Source of the DNA: CAVVXN01 sp963772585
Lineage (GTDB): Bacteria > Planctomycetota > PLA2 > JAEUHO01
DNA: 64,000 bases
Assembly (NCBI GenBank): GCA_963772585.1
Contig: CAVYXV010000002.1
Span: forward strand, 868,001 to 932,000
Direction: 5' to 3'
Under the pieces are notes generated by a model. The model worked only from the letters and a program-made list of their open reading frames with translations. It had not been told where the DNA came from and searched no databases. This document shows positions 9,311 to 17,663 of the stretch, piece after piece. The translations under genes and the position numbers were made by a program. The stretch's first letter is position 1; each line of letters starts with the position of its first letter.

Positions 9311-10790
9311 ACCCTTCGACGATCCGAAGGTCACCGGAAGGCCCCGGCGGGTCGCCGACCTCGTCGCCGACCTGAGCATGCTGCTGAACCAGGCGCGCTT
9401 CTACGGAAACGAGCACGGCAACGCGAAGAAGGCGGCCGAGGCGGCGCTCCAGACGATCGAGGCGTTGCTGCGCGAAAGCAACGGGCGCCCCATCGAGATC
9501 GGGAACGCGGACGGGTACCTGTTCCACGACCAGCGGCCGCTCTTCGACACGGACCGGGCGGCCGATCGGCTCCGTCCGGTCCTGGAGGACGTGGGCGCGG
9601 GTGGCATCCACGTAGGCCCGGAGACGGCGGCCAGGGATCTCGACGCGTTCGTGGAGCTGGCGCTCGACCGGGACCTCGCTCATCTCTCCCTGGAAGATGC
9701 GAACCGCCGCCTCGAGGCCGCCGGCGCGCGGGGCATCAAGCTCCTTGGTTCCTACGCCGTGGGCGAGGGGTTCGGAGACTACGCCTCGCTCACGCTCGGT
9801 ACGAAGGCGGGCACGAGCCCCGCTCGCGGGAGCGCCGGGGCGATCACGATGCCGTCCCGGCTGTATGACCATCTGTTCGACTACATGACGGACACCATGA
9901 CCTGTTTGTTCAGCGACCGACTCTTCCGGCTGGAGGAAACGAAGAGCAAGGTGTCGTTGCTCCTCTCCCAGCTCAACGAGGACGCGAAGCCGCTGATGAC
10001 CGCCACGGCACGACGGACGTCCCGCGCCGACCCCTACCTCTTCCGGCACTCGATCCGGGTGGCGTGCATCGCGCTCACCGTCGCCCGTCACTTCACGGAG
10101 GACAAGGCCGTCCTCCTCCGACTCGGAGCGGCCGCGCTGCTTCACGACATCGGGAAGCGCTACGTGCCTCTCGACGTCCTCTACCACCAGGGCCCGCTCG
10201 ACGAGGGCATGCGTCTGGCGATGCAGGAGCATCCGGCCCACGGGGCCCGTCTGCTCATGCAACTGGACGACTCCGACCCGCTCGCCATCGCCGCCTGCGT
10301 CGGCCACCATTGGCCCATGAATCACGGGCACCACGGCGGCATCGGCTACCCCAGGGTCGAGTACAGCGTCCAGTTGTCCGCGGCGACGCGCCTCATCAAG
10401 ATCTGCGACGTCTACGAGGCGCTCACCGCGCGCCGCCCCTACAAGCCTCCCCTCCCGCCCCAGCAGGCCTACCGGATCATGATCTCCATGGAGCCGCATT
10501 TCGACCGCGCGATGCTCCACCGGTTCATCCTCGCGAACGGCATCTGGCCGATCGGATACCGGATCCGCCTGAAGGGCGGGGCCGTCGCCCGCGTCGACGA
10601 GCAGACCGACGACCTCGATCGCCCCGTGGTCTGTCTGGAGGGAGAGGAGGAGCCGCGCGACCTTCGCGATCCGCGCCACGCCGCGCTCGGAGCGATCGTC
10701 GGCCTCGACGCGTCCGAGGAGGCGGCGGAGTCCGAGCGCGACGGGGGCGCGGATGCGCCGGCCGCCATGGACGCCGCGGACGACGACTGA
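9300..10790 (+). CDS. HD-GYP domain protein (putative cyclic-di-GMP phosphodiesterase)
   Basis: The C-terminal half of this 496-residue protein is an HD-GYP domain: HSIRVACIAL, LLHDIGKRYVP, the helix with EHPAHGARLL, then GHHWPMNHGHHGGIGYP and the tail KICDVYEALTARRPYK. The metal-binding His/Asp residues are kept, while HHExxDGxGYP is replaced by HHWPMNHGHHGGIGYP, so metal binding or specificity may differ. HD-GYP enzymes usually hydrolyse cyclic-di-GMP. The N-terminal ~120 residues form an unnamed domain shared with the upstream product. I start at GTG 9300, overlapping the previous stop by 11 bases; longer frames run into the upstream gene. The last ~50 residues are acidic and low-complexity. 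Confidence 0.82.
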   Translation: MCREPFDDPKVTGRPRRVADLVADLSMLLNQARFYGNEHGNAKKAAEAALQTIEALLRESNGRPIEIGNADGYLFHDQRPLFDTDRAADRLRPVLEDVGAGGIHVGPETAARDLDAFVELALDRDLAHLSLEDANRRLEAAGARGIKLLGSYAVGEGFGDYASLTLGTKAGTSPARGSAGAITMPSRLYDHLFDYMTDTMTCLFSDRLFRLEETKSKVSLLLSQLNEDAKPLMTATARRTSRADPYLFRHSIRVACIALTVARHFTEDKAVLLRLGAAALLHDIGKRYVPLDVLYHQGPLDEGMRLAMQEHPAHGARLLMQLDDSDPLAIAACVGHHWPMNHGHHGGIGYPRVEYSVQLSAATRLIKICDVYEALTARRPYKPPLPPQQAYRIMISMEPHFDRAMLHRFILANGIWPIGYRIRLKGGAVARVDEQTDDLDRPVVCLEGEEEPRDLRDPRHAALGAIVGLDASEEAAESERDGGADAPAAMDAADDD

Positions 10791-10860
10791 TCCGGCCGAC
10801 GACGGCGTCGGGTCCTGACTGGCGACGGCGTCAGGGCCCGGCCGGAACGAAGCGCTCGTG

Positions 10861-10962
10861 GAGGACGACGCCGCGTACGACCGTACGCAAGGAGGACGAA
10901 GGGGGCCGATCGCCCCCAGGCCAGCGTGCCGCACGGCCTCATGGATGGGAACTCCCGGCACG
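10861..10962. repeat. 102-bp perfect direct repeat, copy 1
   Basis: This block is identical to 11087-11188; the copies start 226 bases apart. It contains nested inverted repeats: GCGTAC/GTACGC with a 4-base loop, GGGGGC/GCCCCC with a 5-base loop, and GTGCCG/CGGCAC spanning its right end. It lies in the 403-base gap between the HD-GYP gene and the isoaspartyl peptidase, which meet tail to tail. Confidence 0.9.
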
Positions 10963-11014
10963 GCCCACGAGTGTCCTGGGTCGCAAGCTCGTGTGGAAAG
11001 GGAAGACGCCCGTG

Positions 11015-11031
11015 GGGACCCCTGAGGGTGT
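11015..11031. other. Hairpin between the two 102-bp repeats
   Basis: CTGAGGG and CCCTCAG form a 7-bp stem around TGT in the spacer between the direct repeats. It adds to the density of inverted repeats in this intergenic region and could be a terminator or part of a structured RNA. No T tract follows. Coordinates are given to within one or two bases. Confidence 0.4.
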
Positions 11032-11086
11032 CCCTCAGCGGCGTTCGCCTGCGATCGGCGCGCTGGATGGGGAGCGGAGGCCTCAT

Positions 11087-11188
11087 GAGGACGACGCCGC
11101 GTACGACCGTACGCAAGGAGGACGAAGGGGGCCGATCGCCCCCAGGCCAGCGTGCCGCACGGCCTCATGGATGGGAACTCCCGGCACG
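11087..11188. repeat. 102-bp perfect direct repeat, copy 2
   Basis: This is the second identical copy of the block at 10861-10962, ending six bases before the stop of the isoaspartyl peptidase on the minus strand. The same three inverted repeats are present. I see no reading frame with coding character in either copy, so a structured RNA, terminator pair or recombination relic is more likely than a gene. Confidence 0.9.
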
Positions 11189-11193
11189 CCACA

Positions 11194-12042
11194 CTAGGTG
11201 ACGAGGGGTTCGTCCATGTCGCCGGCCATCAGGGCGACGGCCATGCACTCGGTGTTGAACGCCCAGCCGGAGGAGCCGTCGCGGGCGAGCATCAGGAGGC
11301 CGCCATGGAGACCCAGGCGCTCCTGGGCCTCCTTCAGCGCCATCCAGCAGGCGTCGCGGGCGGCGTGGTCGCGGCCCAGCTCCGCGGCGCGGCGCGCCAG
11401 CGTCGTGCGGAGCAGGTCCTCGCCCCAGCCCGTCGCAACGACGGCCCCGAGGTGGTCGTCGGCGAAGAGGCCGGCGCCAGGAATGGGCGCGTCGCCAATG
11501 CGGCCGCTCGGCTTGCCCGGTCGCCCACCCGTCGAGGACGCGGCGGCCACCGAGCCCTCGGCGTCCACCGCGACCGCCCCCACCGTGTCTGCGGGGTGGC
11601 GCTCGCGCCACCTGGCGAGGCGCGTGCGCTCGCGGCCGAGGATGAGCGACTCCGGGCGCACCGTCGGCACGCCGCGGCTCCTCGCGAAGCGGCTCGCGCC
11701 CGCGCCGGCGAGAAGCACTTCGTCCTCGTCCAGCAGCAGGGCCGCGACGCGGACGGGGTTCGCGACGTCCGACACGCAGGCCACGGCGCCCACCGCGAGG
11801 TCCTTCCCACGCATGACAGCCGCATCGAGTTCGACGTGGCCCTCGCGGCAGAGGACGGCGCCCACGCCGGCGTTGAGGGCCTCGTCGTCTTCCATCGCCG
11901 CGACCGCCTCGATGACGGCATCCACCGCGGCTCCCGTCTGGAGCAGCACGCGCCACCCCTGCTCCAGCGCGCGGAGCGCCCCCGTCCGGTGGGCCTCCCG
12001 CTCGGGCTCGGGGACGTTCCACGCACCCGTGTGGACGAGCAT
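11194..12042 (-). CDS. Isoaspartyl peptidase/L-asparaginase (Ntn-hydrolase)
   Basis: This 282-residue protein belongs to the plant-type asparaginase (asparaginase_2) family of N-terminal-nucleophile hydrolases, which are made as a precursor and cut before a Thr. The expected nucleophile is the Thr in HPADTVGAVAVD, followed by the family's ASSTGGRPGKPSGRIGDAPI substrate loop and the ATGWGEDLLR segment. The likely role is hydrolysis of isoaspartyl dipeptides or asparagine in protein-damage turnover. I start at 12042 (MLVHTGAWN), which matches the family N-terminus; the frame could be extended to 12168 but those 42 residues are Pro/Arg-rich and look non-coding. Confidence 0.88.
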   Translation of the reverse strand: MLVHTGAWNVPEPEREAHRTGALRALEQGWRVLLQTGAAVDAVIEAVAAMEDDEALNAGVGAVLCREGHVELDAAVMRGKDLAVGAVACVSDVANPVRVAALLLDEDEVLLAGAGASRFARSRGVPTVRPESLILGRERTRLARWRERHPADTVGAVAVDAEGSVAAASSTGGRPGKPSGRIGDAPIPGAGLFADDHLGAVVATGWGEDLLRTTLARRAAELGRDHAARDACWMALKEAQERLGLHGGLLMLARDGSSGWAFNTECMAVALMAGDMDEPLVT

Positions 12043-12179
12043 GTGCGGGCCGGGGATGCGCGGCGGATCCACGCGCGGATCGTACCGGCGCGGGGCGTCG
12101 GCCGGCGCCCCCCCGCCTCTCGCCCCGGCGTGGAAAAGGGTGCGGGACGCGGCCCGACCTCCGCCCATACTGCGTCGTC

Positions 12180-12713
12180 GTGGCCGACGCCTCGGAAGCC
12201 GACGACGTCCGACGAGCCCAGCGGGGCGACCAGGAAGCCTTCGCTCGCCTGGTCGAGCGGTACGCCCGCCGTGTCCACGACCTCGCCCGGCGCATGCTCC
12301 GCGACGCGGCCGAAGCGGAGGACGTGGCGCAGCAGGCGTTCTGGAACGCCTGGCGGGCTCTCGACCGGTTCGACACCCGACGACCGTTCCGCCACTGGCT
12401 CCTGCGGATCGCCTCGAACCTCTGCCGCAACCGCCTCGCCACCCGGGCCCGCGCCAAGGTCCTCCGGCCGGTCGGTGGCGACGCCCCCCTCCCGGAGCCC
12501 GCGGCGCCCGTCGAGGGGGATCGGCCGGGCGAGCCCCCGCTCCGGGAGGCGATCGCGGCGCTGCCCGATCGCTACCGCCTGCCGATCCTCCTCCACTACG
12601 TCCACGGCCTCTCCCTGCAGGCCATCTCCGAGATCACGGAGGTCCCGGTGGCCACCGTGAAGACCCACCTCCACCGGGGGCGCTCGGCGCTCCGCGAACG
12701 CCTCCGGCCATGA
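12180..12713 (+). CDS. ECF-type RNA polymerase sigma factor
   Basis: This 177-residue sigma factor has region 2 (EAFARLVERYARRVHDLARRM, here the RNA-polymerase-binding helix, and AEDVAQQAFWNAWRAL) and region 4 (LPDRYRLPILLHYVHGL and the helix-turn-helix LQAISEITEVPVATVKTHLHR). It is followed after 40 bases by an anti-sigma-like membrane protein and then another membrane protein, the usual sigma/anti-sigma arrangement. The start is GTG at 12180, diverging from the peptidase gene. The signal and regulon are unknown. Confidence 0.9.
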   Translation: MADASEADDVRRAQRGDQEAFARLVERYARRVHDLARRMLRDAAEAEDVAQQAFWNAWRALDRFDTRRPFRHWLLRIASNLCRNRLATRARAKVLRPVGGDAPLPEPAAPVEGDRPGEPPLREAIAALPDRYRLPILLHYVHGLSLQAISEITEVPVATVKTHLHRGRSALRERLRP

Positions 12714-12753
12714 AACCCCGCCCCCTCCGGGCGGTACGACCCAGAGAGGCCCC

Positions 12754-13305
12754 ATGCCCCTTCCCCCCGCCCCCCCTCCTCCCGACCCCCCCTCGGACGA
12801 CCTCCTCCACGCGCTCGCCGCCGGCGAACTGGCCCCGGCCGAGGCGGCGGCGCTCGAGGGGCGGCTGACGGAGGATCCCGTGCTCGCCCGGCGGTACGAG
12901 GGCATCGCGGCGCTCGAGCGCGCGCTCTCGGACGAGGCGCTCCTTCCGCTCCCGGCGGGGCTCACGGACCGGATCGCGGGAGGGCTGTCGCCGCGGCGCG
13001 CCCGGGTCGGCGTCCTTGCGGGCGTGATGCGAGCCGCCGCGGCGGTGCTCGCGGCCTTCCTGGCGTGGCTCCTCGCGACGGGCGCGCTGCCCACGCCCGC
13101 GCGGGCCGCCCCCACTCCCGCCGTGGAGAACGCGCTCCGGGCGGCCCGGGACCTCGTTCCCCCCCTTCCGACCGTCGGCACGGCCGTCGCCGACGTGGGC
13201 GCGCCGCCCGTGGCGGCGATGGCCCTGGGCCTGGTGCTCCTGATCGGCGGGCTGATCCTCGCCCGGCGCATGATCGGCCGGAGCGACCGGAGGACCGGAG
13301 CATGA
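12754..13305 (+). CDS. Probable anti-sigma membrane protein
   Basis: This 183-residue protein has an N-terminal helical region (DDLLHALAAGELAPAEAAALEGRL) like the anti-sigma domain of ECF partners, without the His-Cys zinc motif of ZAS proteins. Two hydrophobic segments follow (~residues 88-110 and ~148-168). Its place directly after the sigma gene, and the ATGA overlap with the next gene, support a role in holding the sigma factor at the membrane. The first 15 residues are nearly all Pro, so a slightly later start is possible, but no better one is seen. Confidence 0.6.
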   Translation: MPLPPAPPPPDPPSDDLLHALAAGELAPAEAAALEGRLTEDPVLARRYEGIAALERALSDEALLPLPAGLTDRIAGGLSPRRARVGVLAGVMRAAAAVLAAFLAWLLATGALPTPARAAPTPAVENALRAARDLVPPLPTVGTAVADVGAPPVAAMALGLVLLIGGLILARRMIGRSDRRTGA

Positions 13306-13931
13306 ACGCCTGCCTCTCCCTCCTTCCTCTCGCCTCCGCCGACGGGGACCTGGCCCAGGTCTCCCGGGACCCCGTGCGGGGCCTGGCGGGCGTCCTGCTC
13401 GTGGCCCTCATCCTCGTCGGGGTCGGCTGCCTCCTCGGCGTGCTGAGGATCGTGTTCCCGGGCCCGGCGGACCGCGCCGACCGCGCCGTGGCCCGTCTCG
13501 GATCGCTGCGGCTCCTCGTCACCGGCGTCCTCCCGCTCCTGGGGATGACCCTCCTGGCCTACGCCACGCAGTTCGGGGGGGAGCCCGCCGAGGTGGCCTT
13601 CACGCTGGTCGTCCTCCTCCCCGCGGGCGCGCTGACCCTGCTGGGCGCAAGCGCGCTCGTCCCCCACGTCGGCGGCGGGATGCTCGGAAGGCAGCGGAGC
13701 CTCCTCGTTCGCGCGGTCGTCGGCGCGGTGGTGCTGGGGCTGGCCTTCGGGGCCGCGGCGATGCTGGGGCGGCAGGTCGGAATCTCGCTCTTCGCCCTCC
13801 TCGTCCTGAGCTGGTTCTTCAGCGCGGGGCTCGGAGCGGTCCTCGCACCGCGGGACCTCCCGCCCGCCGAAATCGACGATCCTCCCGAGGAGGACGGGGA
13901 GCGGGAACGCCGAGGAGGACCTCTGGGCTAA
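13302..13931 (+). CDS. Hypothetical membrane protein of the sigma operon
   Basis: This 209-residue protein has four to five hydrophobic helices (around residues 25-50, 70-90, 95-118, 130-150 and 155-175) and an acidic/charged tail. No family is recognised. It overlaps the preceding anti-sigma-like gene by four bases (ATGA) and ends ten bases before the hybrid kinase gene, so it belongs to the sigma operon and could be a sensory or transport partner. Confidence 0.6.
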   Translation: MNACLSLLPLASADGDLAQVSRDPVRGLAGVLLVALILVGVGCLLGVLRIVFPGPADRADRAVARLGSLRLLVTGVLPLLGMTLLAYATQFGGEPAEVAFTLVVLLPAGALTLLGASALVPHVGGGMLGRQRSLLVRAVVGAVVLGLAFGAAAMLGRQVGISLFALLVLSWFFSAGLGAVLAPRDLPPAEIDDPPEEDGERERRGGPLG

Positions 13932-13941
13932 GCTGTGCCCG

Positions 13942-16431
13942 ATGGGAGACAGCCTCGCGCGACGGCTTCAGGACGCCACGGACCCGACCTCGGCCGCCGA
14001 GGCGCTGGCCGAGAGTCTCCTCGAGAGCGACGGCGTCGAGGCCGTCCGGGTGTGGCTCGCCGGCCCGGGCGACCGCTGCGACACGTGCCTGAGCGCGCGC
14101 GAGTGCGACGGGGCACGGCGCGATCGCTGCTTCCACCTCACGGCCGAGTTGGGGGCGTTCGCCCGCGGCACGGGCCTCGTCGAACGCCTCCCCCGCGAGG
14201 ACGCCTCTCCCGACGCCGGGCCGATCGCTCCGGAGCGGCTGGGCGGGCCCGTCGAAGAAGGCACGCTCCACGCGGCGCCGCTCGCGGCCGCGGGCCGGCG
14301 CATCGGCCACGTGGCGCTTCGCATCGGCCGTGCCCTGGAGGCGGCGGAGAAGACCCGTGTGGACGAGGCCGCGATGCTCGCCGCCGCGACGCTTCGCCAC
14401 CTCCTCCTCGAGGACCGCGAAGACCGGCGGCGACACCAGATCGGGCTGCTCAACGACCTCGCGCGCAAGGTCGGCACGATTCTCAACGACGAACTGCTGC
14501 TGCGTCAGGCCGTCGGGGACGTCCGGCGCACCTTCGGCTTCCCCGACGTCATGATCTTCCTCCGGGACGAACACGGCGAGCACTACACCCTCCGCGCGCG
14601 ATCCAGCGCCGCACAGGGGTCCTCCCTGGTCGGGCGGGGCGTCCGCCAGGACCAGGGCATCGTCGGGCGCACCGCGCGCACCGGAGAGACGACGGTGGTG
14701 AGCGACGTCACGACGGACCCCGACTTCGTCTCATGGAGCCCGGAGTCCCGGAGCGAGATCGCCGTCCCCATCATCATGCAGGACTGCGTCGAAGGCGTGC
14801 TCAACGTGGAGAGCGACGAGCTCGATGCCTTCGGCCCCACGGAGCAGCTCGTGCTGGAGACCGTGGCCAACCAGCTCGCCATCGCGCTGGAGAACGCGCG
14901 TCTCTTCTCGATGGTGCGGGGGCGGGAGGACCGCTATCGCGCCCTGATCGAGGGGAACCCGGGCGCGGTGATGCACCTCGATGCGGAGGGGCGAATCGTC
15001 TTCCAGAATCCCGCGGCCCGGGGCCTCACGGGCCGCGCGGAGGACGATCCGGCCACCGGCCCGGTCACGCTCGCGGGCGTCGTCGGCAGGGAGGACGGAG
15101 CTCTGGTCGAAGCCGCGTTCTCGCGGGCCCTCGCCGGCGATGCACGAGAACTCGTCAAGCTGCGCTTGAAGCACGTGGACGGCACGCCGCGATGGGTGGA
15201 GGCCTCGTTCCTGCCCTTCATGGACGACGACGGCGAACACGCCGGCGTCCTTCTCCTGGCCCGCGACCTCAGCCGCGAGAAGGAACTGCAGCAGAAGCTC
15301 TACCAGGCGGAGAAGCTGGGCGCGATCGGAGGTCTGGTGAGCGGCGTGGCCCACGAGCTCAACAACCCCCTGACGGGCATCCTCGGATTCGCGCAACTGC
15401 TGCTCGCCGGCACGGTCGAGACGTGGTCGCGCGAGGACCTGGAGAAGATCGAGCACAACGCCCGTCGCTGCCAGGCGATCGTCGAGAGCCTGCTCCAGTT
15501 CGCACGGCAGACGCGCATCCGAAAGCGCCCTGCGAGCCTGAACGACGTGATCGAGTCGGTCCTGAAGCTCAACGAGTACTCGCTGCGCGCCGACGGCGTG
15601 CGGATCGAGAAGCACTACGACCCCCGCCTCCCGCCCATCGACCTGGACCTGAATCGTTGGCAGCAGGTGATCATCAACCTCGCCTCCAACGCGCAACAGG
15701 CGATCCTGTCGAAGGACGGCAGCGAGAAGCGCATCCGCTTCGAAACGCATCTCGAGGGCGGGGAGGCCGTCCTGACGGTCGAGGACACCGGGCCCGGGGT
15801 GCCGTCGGCTGTCCGTGGTCGGGTCTTCGATCCGTTCTTCACGACCAAGGAGACCGGCACGGGCCTCGGCTTGAGCATCTGCTACGGGATCATCCAGGAC
15901 CACGGCGGCACGATCGAGCTGGATTCCGCGTACGAAGGTGGGACCCGCTTCGTGATCCGTCTTCCGCTGGCGCCCGAAGCGGAGGAGCGCCCCGCCCCCG
16001 TGAGCGTGAGCACCCGGGCGCTTCCCCGCACGACGGGCGGCCGCGTGCTCGTCCTGGAAGACGAACCCGCGGTCCGGGACGTCATCGCGGCCTGGCTCGA
16101 GCGCTACGGCTTCGGCGTGGAGTGCTGCGAACGCGGCGAGGAAGCCCTGCGTCGGGCGCGGCAGTCGCCCCCCGACGTCCTTCTCGTGGACGTGGCGCTG
16201 CCCGGCGAGATGGACGGCCTCGCCTTCTACGACGCCCTCTCCGGCGATGCACCGTCGCTGTCCGAGCGGGTCATCTTCGTCACGGGCTACGCATCGCACC
16301 AGGGGCTCGCGCGCGACATCGGGCGACGGGGCGCGCCGTGCCTCCAGAAGCCGTTCGACCTGAACGACTTGCTGAACCAGGTCCGTCGCATGGCCGCCAA
16401 GACGGGCGGAGCCGAGCGCATCCGCGGATAG
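13942..16431 (+). CDS. Hybrid histidine kinase: GAF-PAS-HisKA-HATPase-receiver
   Basis: This 829-residue signalling protein contains, in order, an N-terminal region with a Cys cluster (CDTCLSARECDGARRDRC, ~residues 49-66), a GAF domain (~170-310), a PAS domain (~330-440), a HisKA domain with the phospho-acceptor His471 in GVAHELNNPLTGILGF, a HATPase_c domain (NLASNAQQAI; VEDTGPGVP; GTGLGLSICYGI) and a receiver domain with phospho-acceptor Asp750 in LLVDVALPG. There is no membrane segment, so it senses a cytoplasmic cue. The Cys-rich segment could bind metal or redox-sense. No separate response regulator lies next to it. Confidence 0.9.
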   Translation: MGDSLARRLQDATDPTSAAEALAESLLESDGVEAVRVWLAGPGDRCDTCLSARECDGARRDRCFHLTAELGAFARGTGLVERLPREDASPDAGPIAPERLGGPVEEGTLHAAPLAAAGRRIGHVALRIGRALEAAEKTRVDEAAMLAAATLRHLLLEDREDRRRHQIGLLNDLARKVGTILNDELLLRQAVGDVRRTFGFPDVMIFLRDEHGEHYTLRARSSAAQGSSLVGRGVRQDQGIVGRTARTGETTVVSDVTTDPDFVSWSPESRSEIAVPIIMQDCVEGVLNVESDELDAFGPTEQLVLETVANQLAIALENARLFSMVRGREDRYRALIEGNPGAVMHLDAEGRIVFQNPAARGLTGRAEDDPATGPVTLAGVVGREDGALVEAAFSRALAGDARELVKLRLKHVDGTPRWVEASFLPFMDDDGEHAGVLLLARDLSREKELQQKLYQAEKLGAIGGLVSGVAHELNNPLTGILGFAQLLLAGTVETWSREDLEKIEHNARRCQAIVESLLQFARQTRIRKRPASLNDVIESVLKLNEYSLRADGVRIEKHYDPRLPPIDLDLNRWQQVIINLASNAQQAILSKDGSEKRIRFETHLEGGEAVLTVEDTGPGVPSAVRGRVFDPFFTTKETGTGLGLSICYGIIQDHGGTIELDSAYEGGTRFVIRLPLAPEAEERPAPVSVSTRALPRTTGGRVLVLEDEPAVRDVIAAWLERYGFGVECCERGEEALRRARQSPPDVLLVDVALPGEMDGLAFYDALSGDAPSLSERVIFVTGYASHQGLARDIGRRGAPCLQKPFDLNDLLNQVRRMAAKTGGAERIRG

Positions 16432-16446
16432 ACGAAGGAAGAGGCC

Positions 16447-17523
16447 ATGGCCACGACGTACTGGGACTACATCCGCGTCGAAGATCTGCTCCGGCTGCAG
16501 GGCGGACTGGAGAACGACGAATCGGCTCTATCCAACCACGAGGTCGTGTTCATCACGGTCCACCAGGTCTTCGAGCTCTGGTTCAAGCTCGTACTCCGTG
16601 AGCTGGCCTCGCTCCGCGACCTGTTCGCGCCGGACCACGTCCCGGAGGAGCGCATGGCCGCGGCGAGCCGGGGTCTCGAGCGGATCGTCCGCATCTTCCT
16701 CGTGGCGAACCAGCATTGGACGGTCGTGGAGTCGCTGAACACCCGCGACTACCTCGACTTCCGCGACAAGCTCTTCCCGGCCAGCGGCTTCCAGTCGGCC
16801 CAGATGCGCGAGATGGAGATCCTCCTGGGCCTGGAGGACGTCCAGCGGGTGGGCTTGGGGGCGGAGGGGAAGTGGCGCGAGGCTCTCCGCACACCGGGAG
16901 GAGGAGCCTCCGCGAGCCTCGCGCGCGTCGACGCGCGGATGCGCGACACCCCCACGCTCAAGACCGCCGTGGACCGGTGGCTCCACCGGACGCCCATCCG
17001 CGGTTCCACGCCAGCCGATCCCCACGACGCCGAGGTCGTGCAGGGGTTCGTCGGCGACTACCTCGACCGCCTCCGCGCGGGTCTGCGCGGGATCATGGAC
17101 GAGCGCCTCGACGCCCGGCTGCCCGACGAGGAGCGTGCGACCGTGCACGCGCGCTACGAGCAGGAGATGGCCTCGGCCGAACGATGGCTCCACCCGGACG
17201 ACGCCCATCGCCGCCGCGTCCGCGCCGCCATCCTCTTCATCGAGTCCTACCGCTCGCTTCCGATGCTGGCCCTTCCGCGCGAGATCCTGGACCGCTTCGT
17301 GGAGATGGAGCAGGCGCTGTTGATCTTCCGCCAGCGCCACGCCCGCATGGTGGAGCGCATCATCGGCCGCCGCGTCGGAACCGGCGGGACCAGCGGCGTC
17401 CGCTACCTCGACGAGACCGCCATCGCCTACCGCGTCTTCGAGGATCTCTGGCAGGCCCGGACCTTCCTCCTGCCCAGCGCCGACCTCCCCCCCCTGGAAG
17501 ACGCCACCTTCTACGACTTCTAG
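16447..17523 (+). CDS. kynA: Tryptophan 2,3-dioxygenase
   Basis: This 358-residue haem enzyme opens the indole ring of L-tryptophan to N-formylkynurenine, the first step of the kynurenine pathway. Family landmarks are the N-terminal TYWDYIRVEDLL, HEVVFITVHQVFELWFK and the segment NTRDYLDFRDKLFPASGFQS; the C-terminal part has RHARMVERIIGRRVGTGGTSG. The ATG at 16447 follows AAGGAAGAG. No kynurenine formamidase, kynureninase or 3-hydroxyanthranilate gene is next to it, so the rest of the pathway must be elsewhere or absent. It is convergent with moaA. Confidence 0.92.
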   Translation: MATTYWDYIRVEDLLRLQGGLENDESALSNHEVVFITVHQVFELWFKLVLRELASLRDLFAPDHVPEERMAAASRGLERIVRIFLVANQHWTVVESLNTRDYLDFRDKLFPASGFQSAQMREMEILLGLEDVQRVGLGAEGKWREALRTPGGGASASLARVDARMRDTPTLKTAVDRWLHRTPIRGSTPADPHDAEVVQGFVGDYLDRLRAGLRGIMDERLDARLPDEERATVHARYEQEMASAERWLHPDDAHRRRVRAAILFIESYRSLPMLALPREILDRFVEMEQALLIFRQRHARMVERIIGRRVGTGGTSGVRYLDETAIAYRVFEDLWQARTFLLPSADLPPLEDATFYDF

Positions 17524-17663
17524 CCTGCTAGCCTGCAGGGCCGCGCGATTCCACGTCCGTTCGTGGGTCGTGCCGGCTGGTCAGGGCAGGCGTCGACGCC
17601 ACCTCGCGCGGGCCGCGGATCGAGACGGGAGAGCGTGACCTCTCGTCCTGATCCGTACGACGG

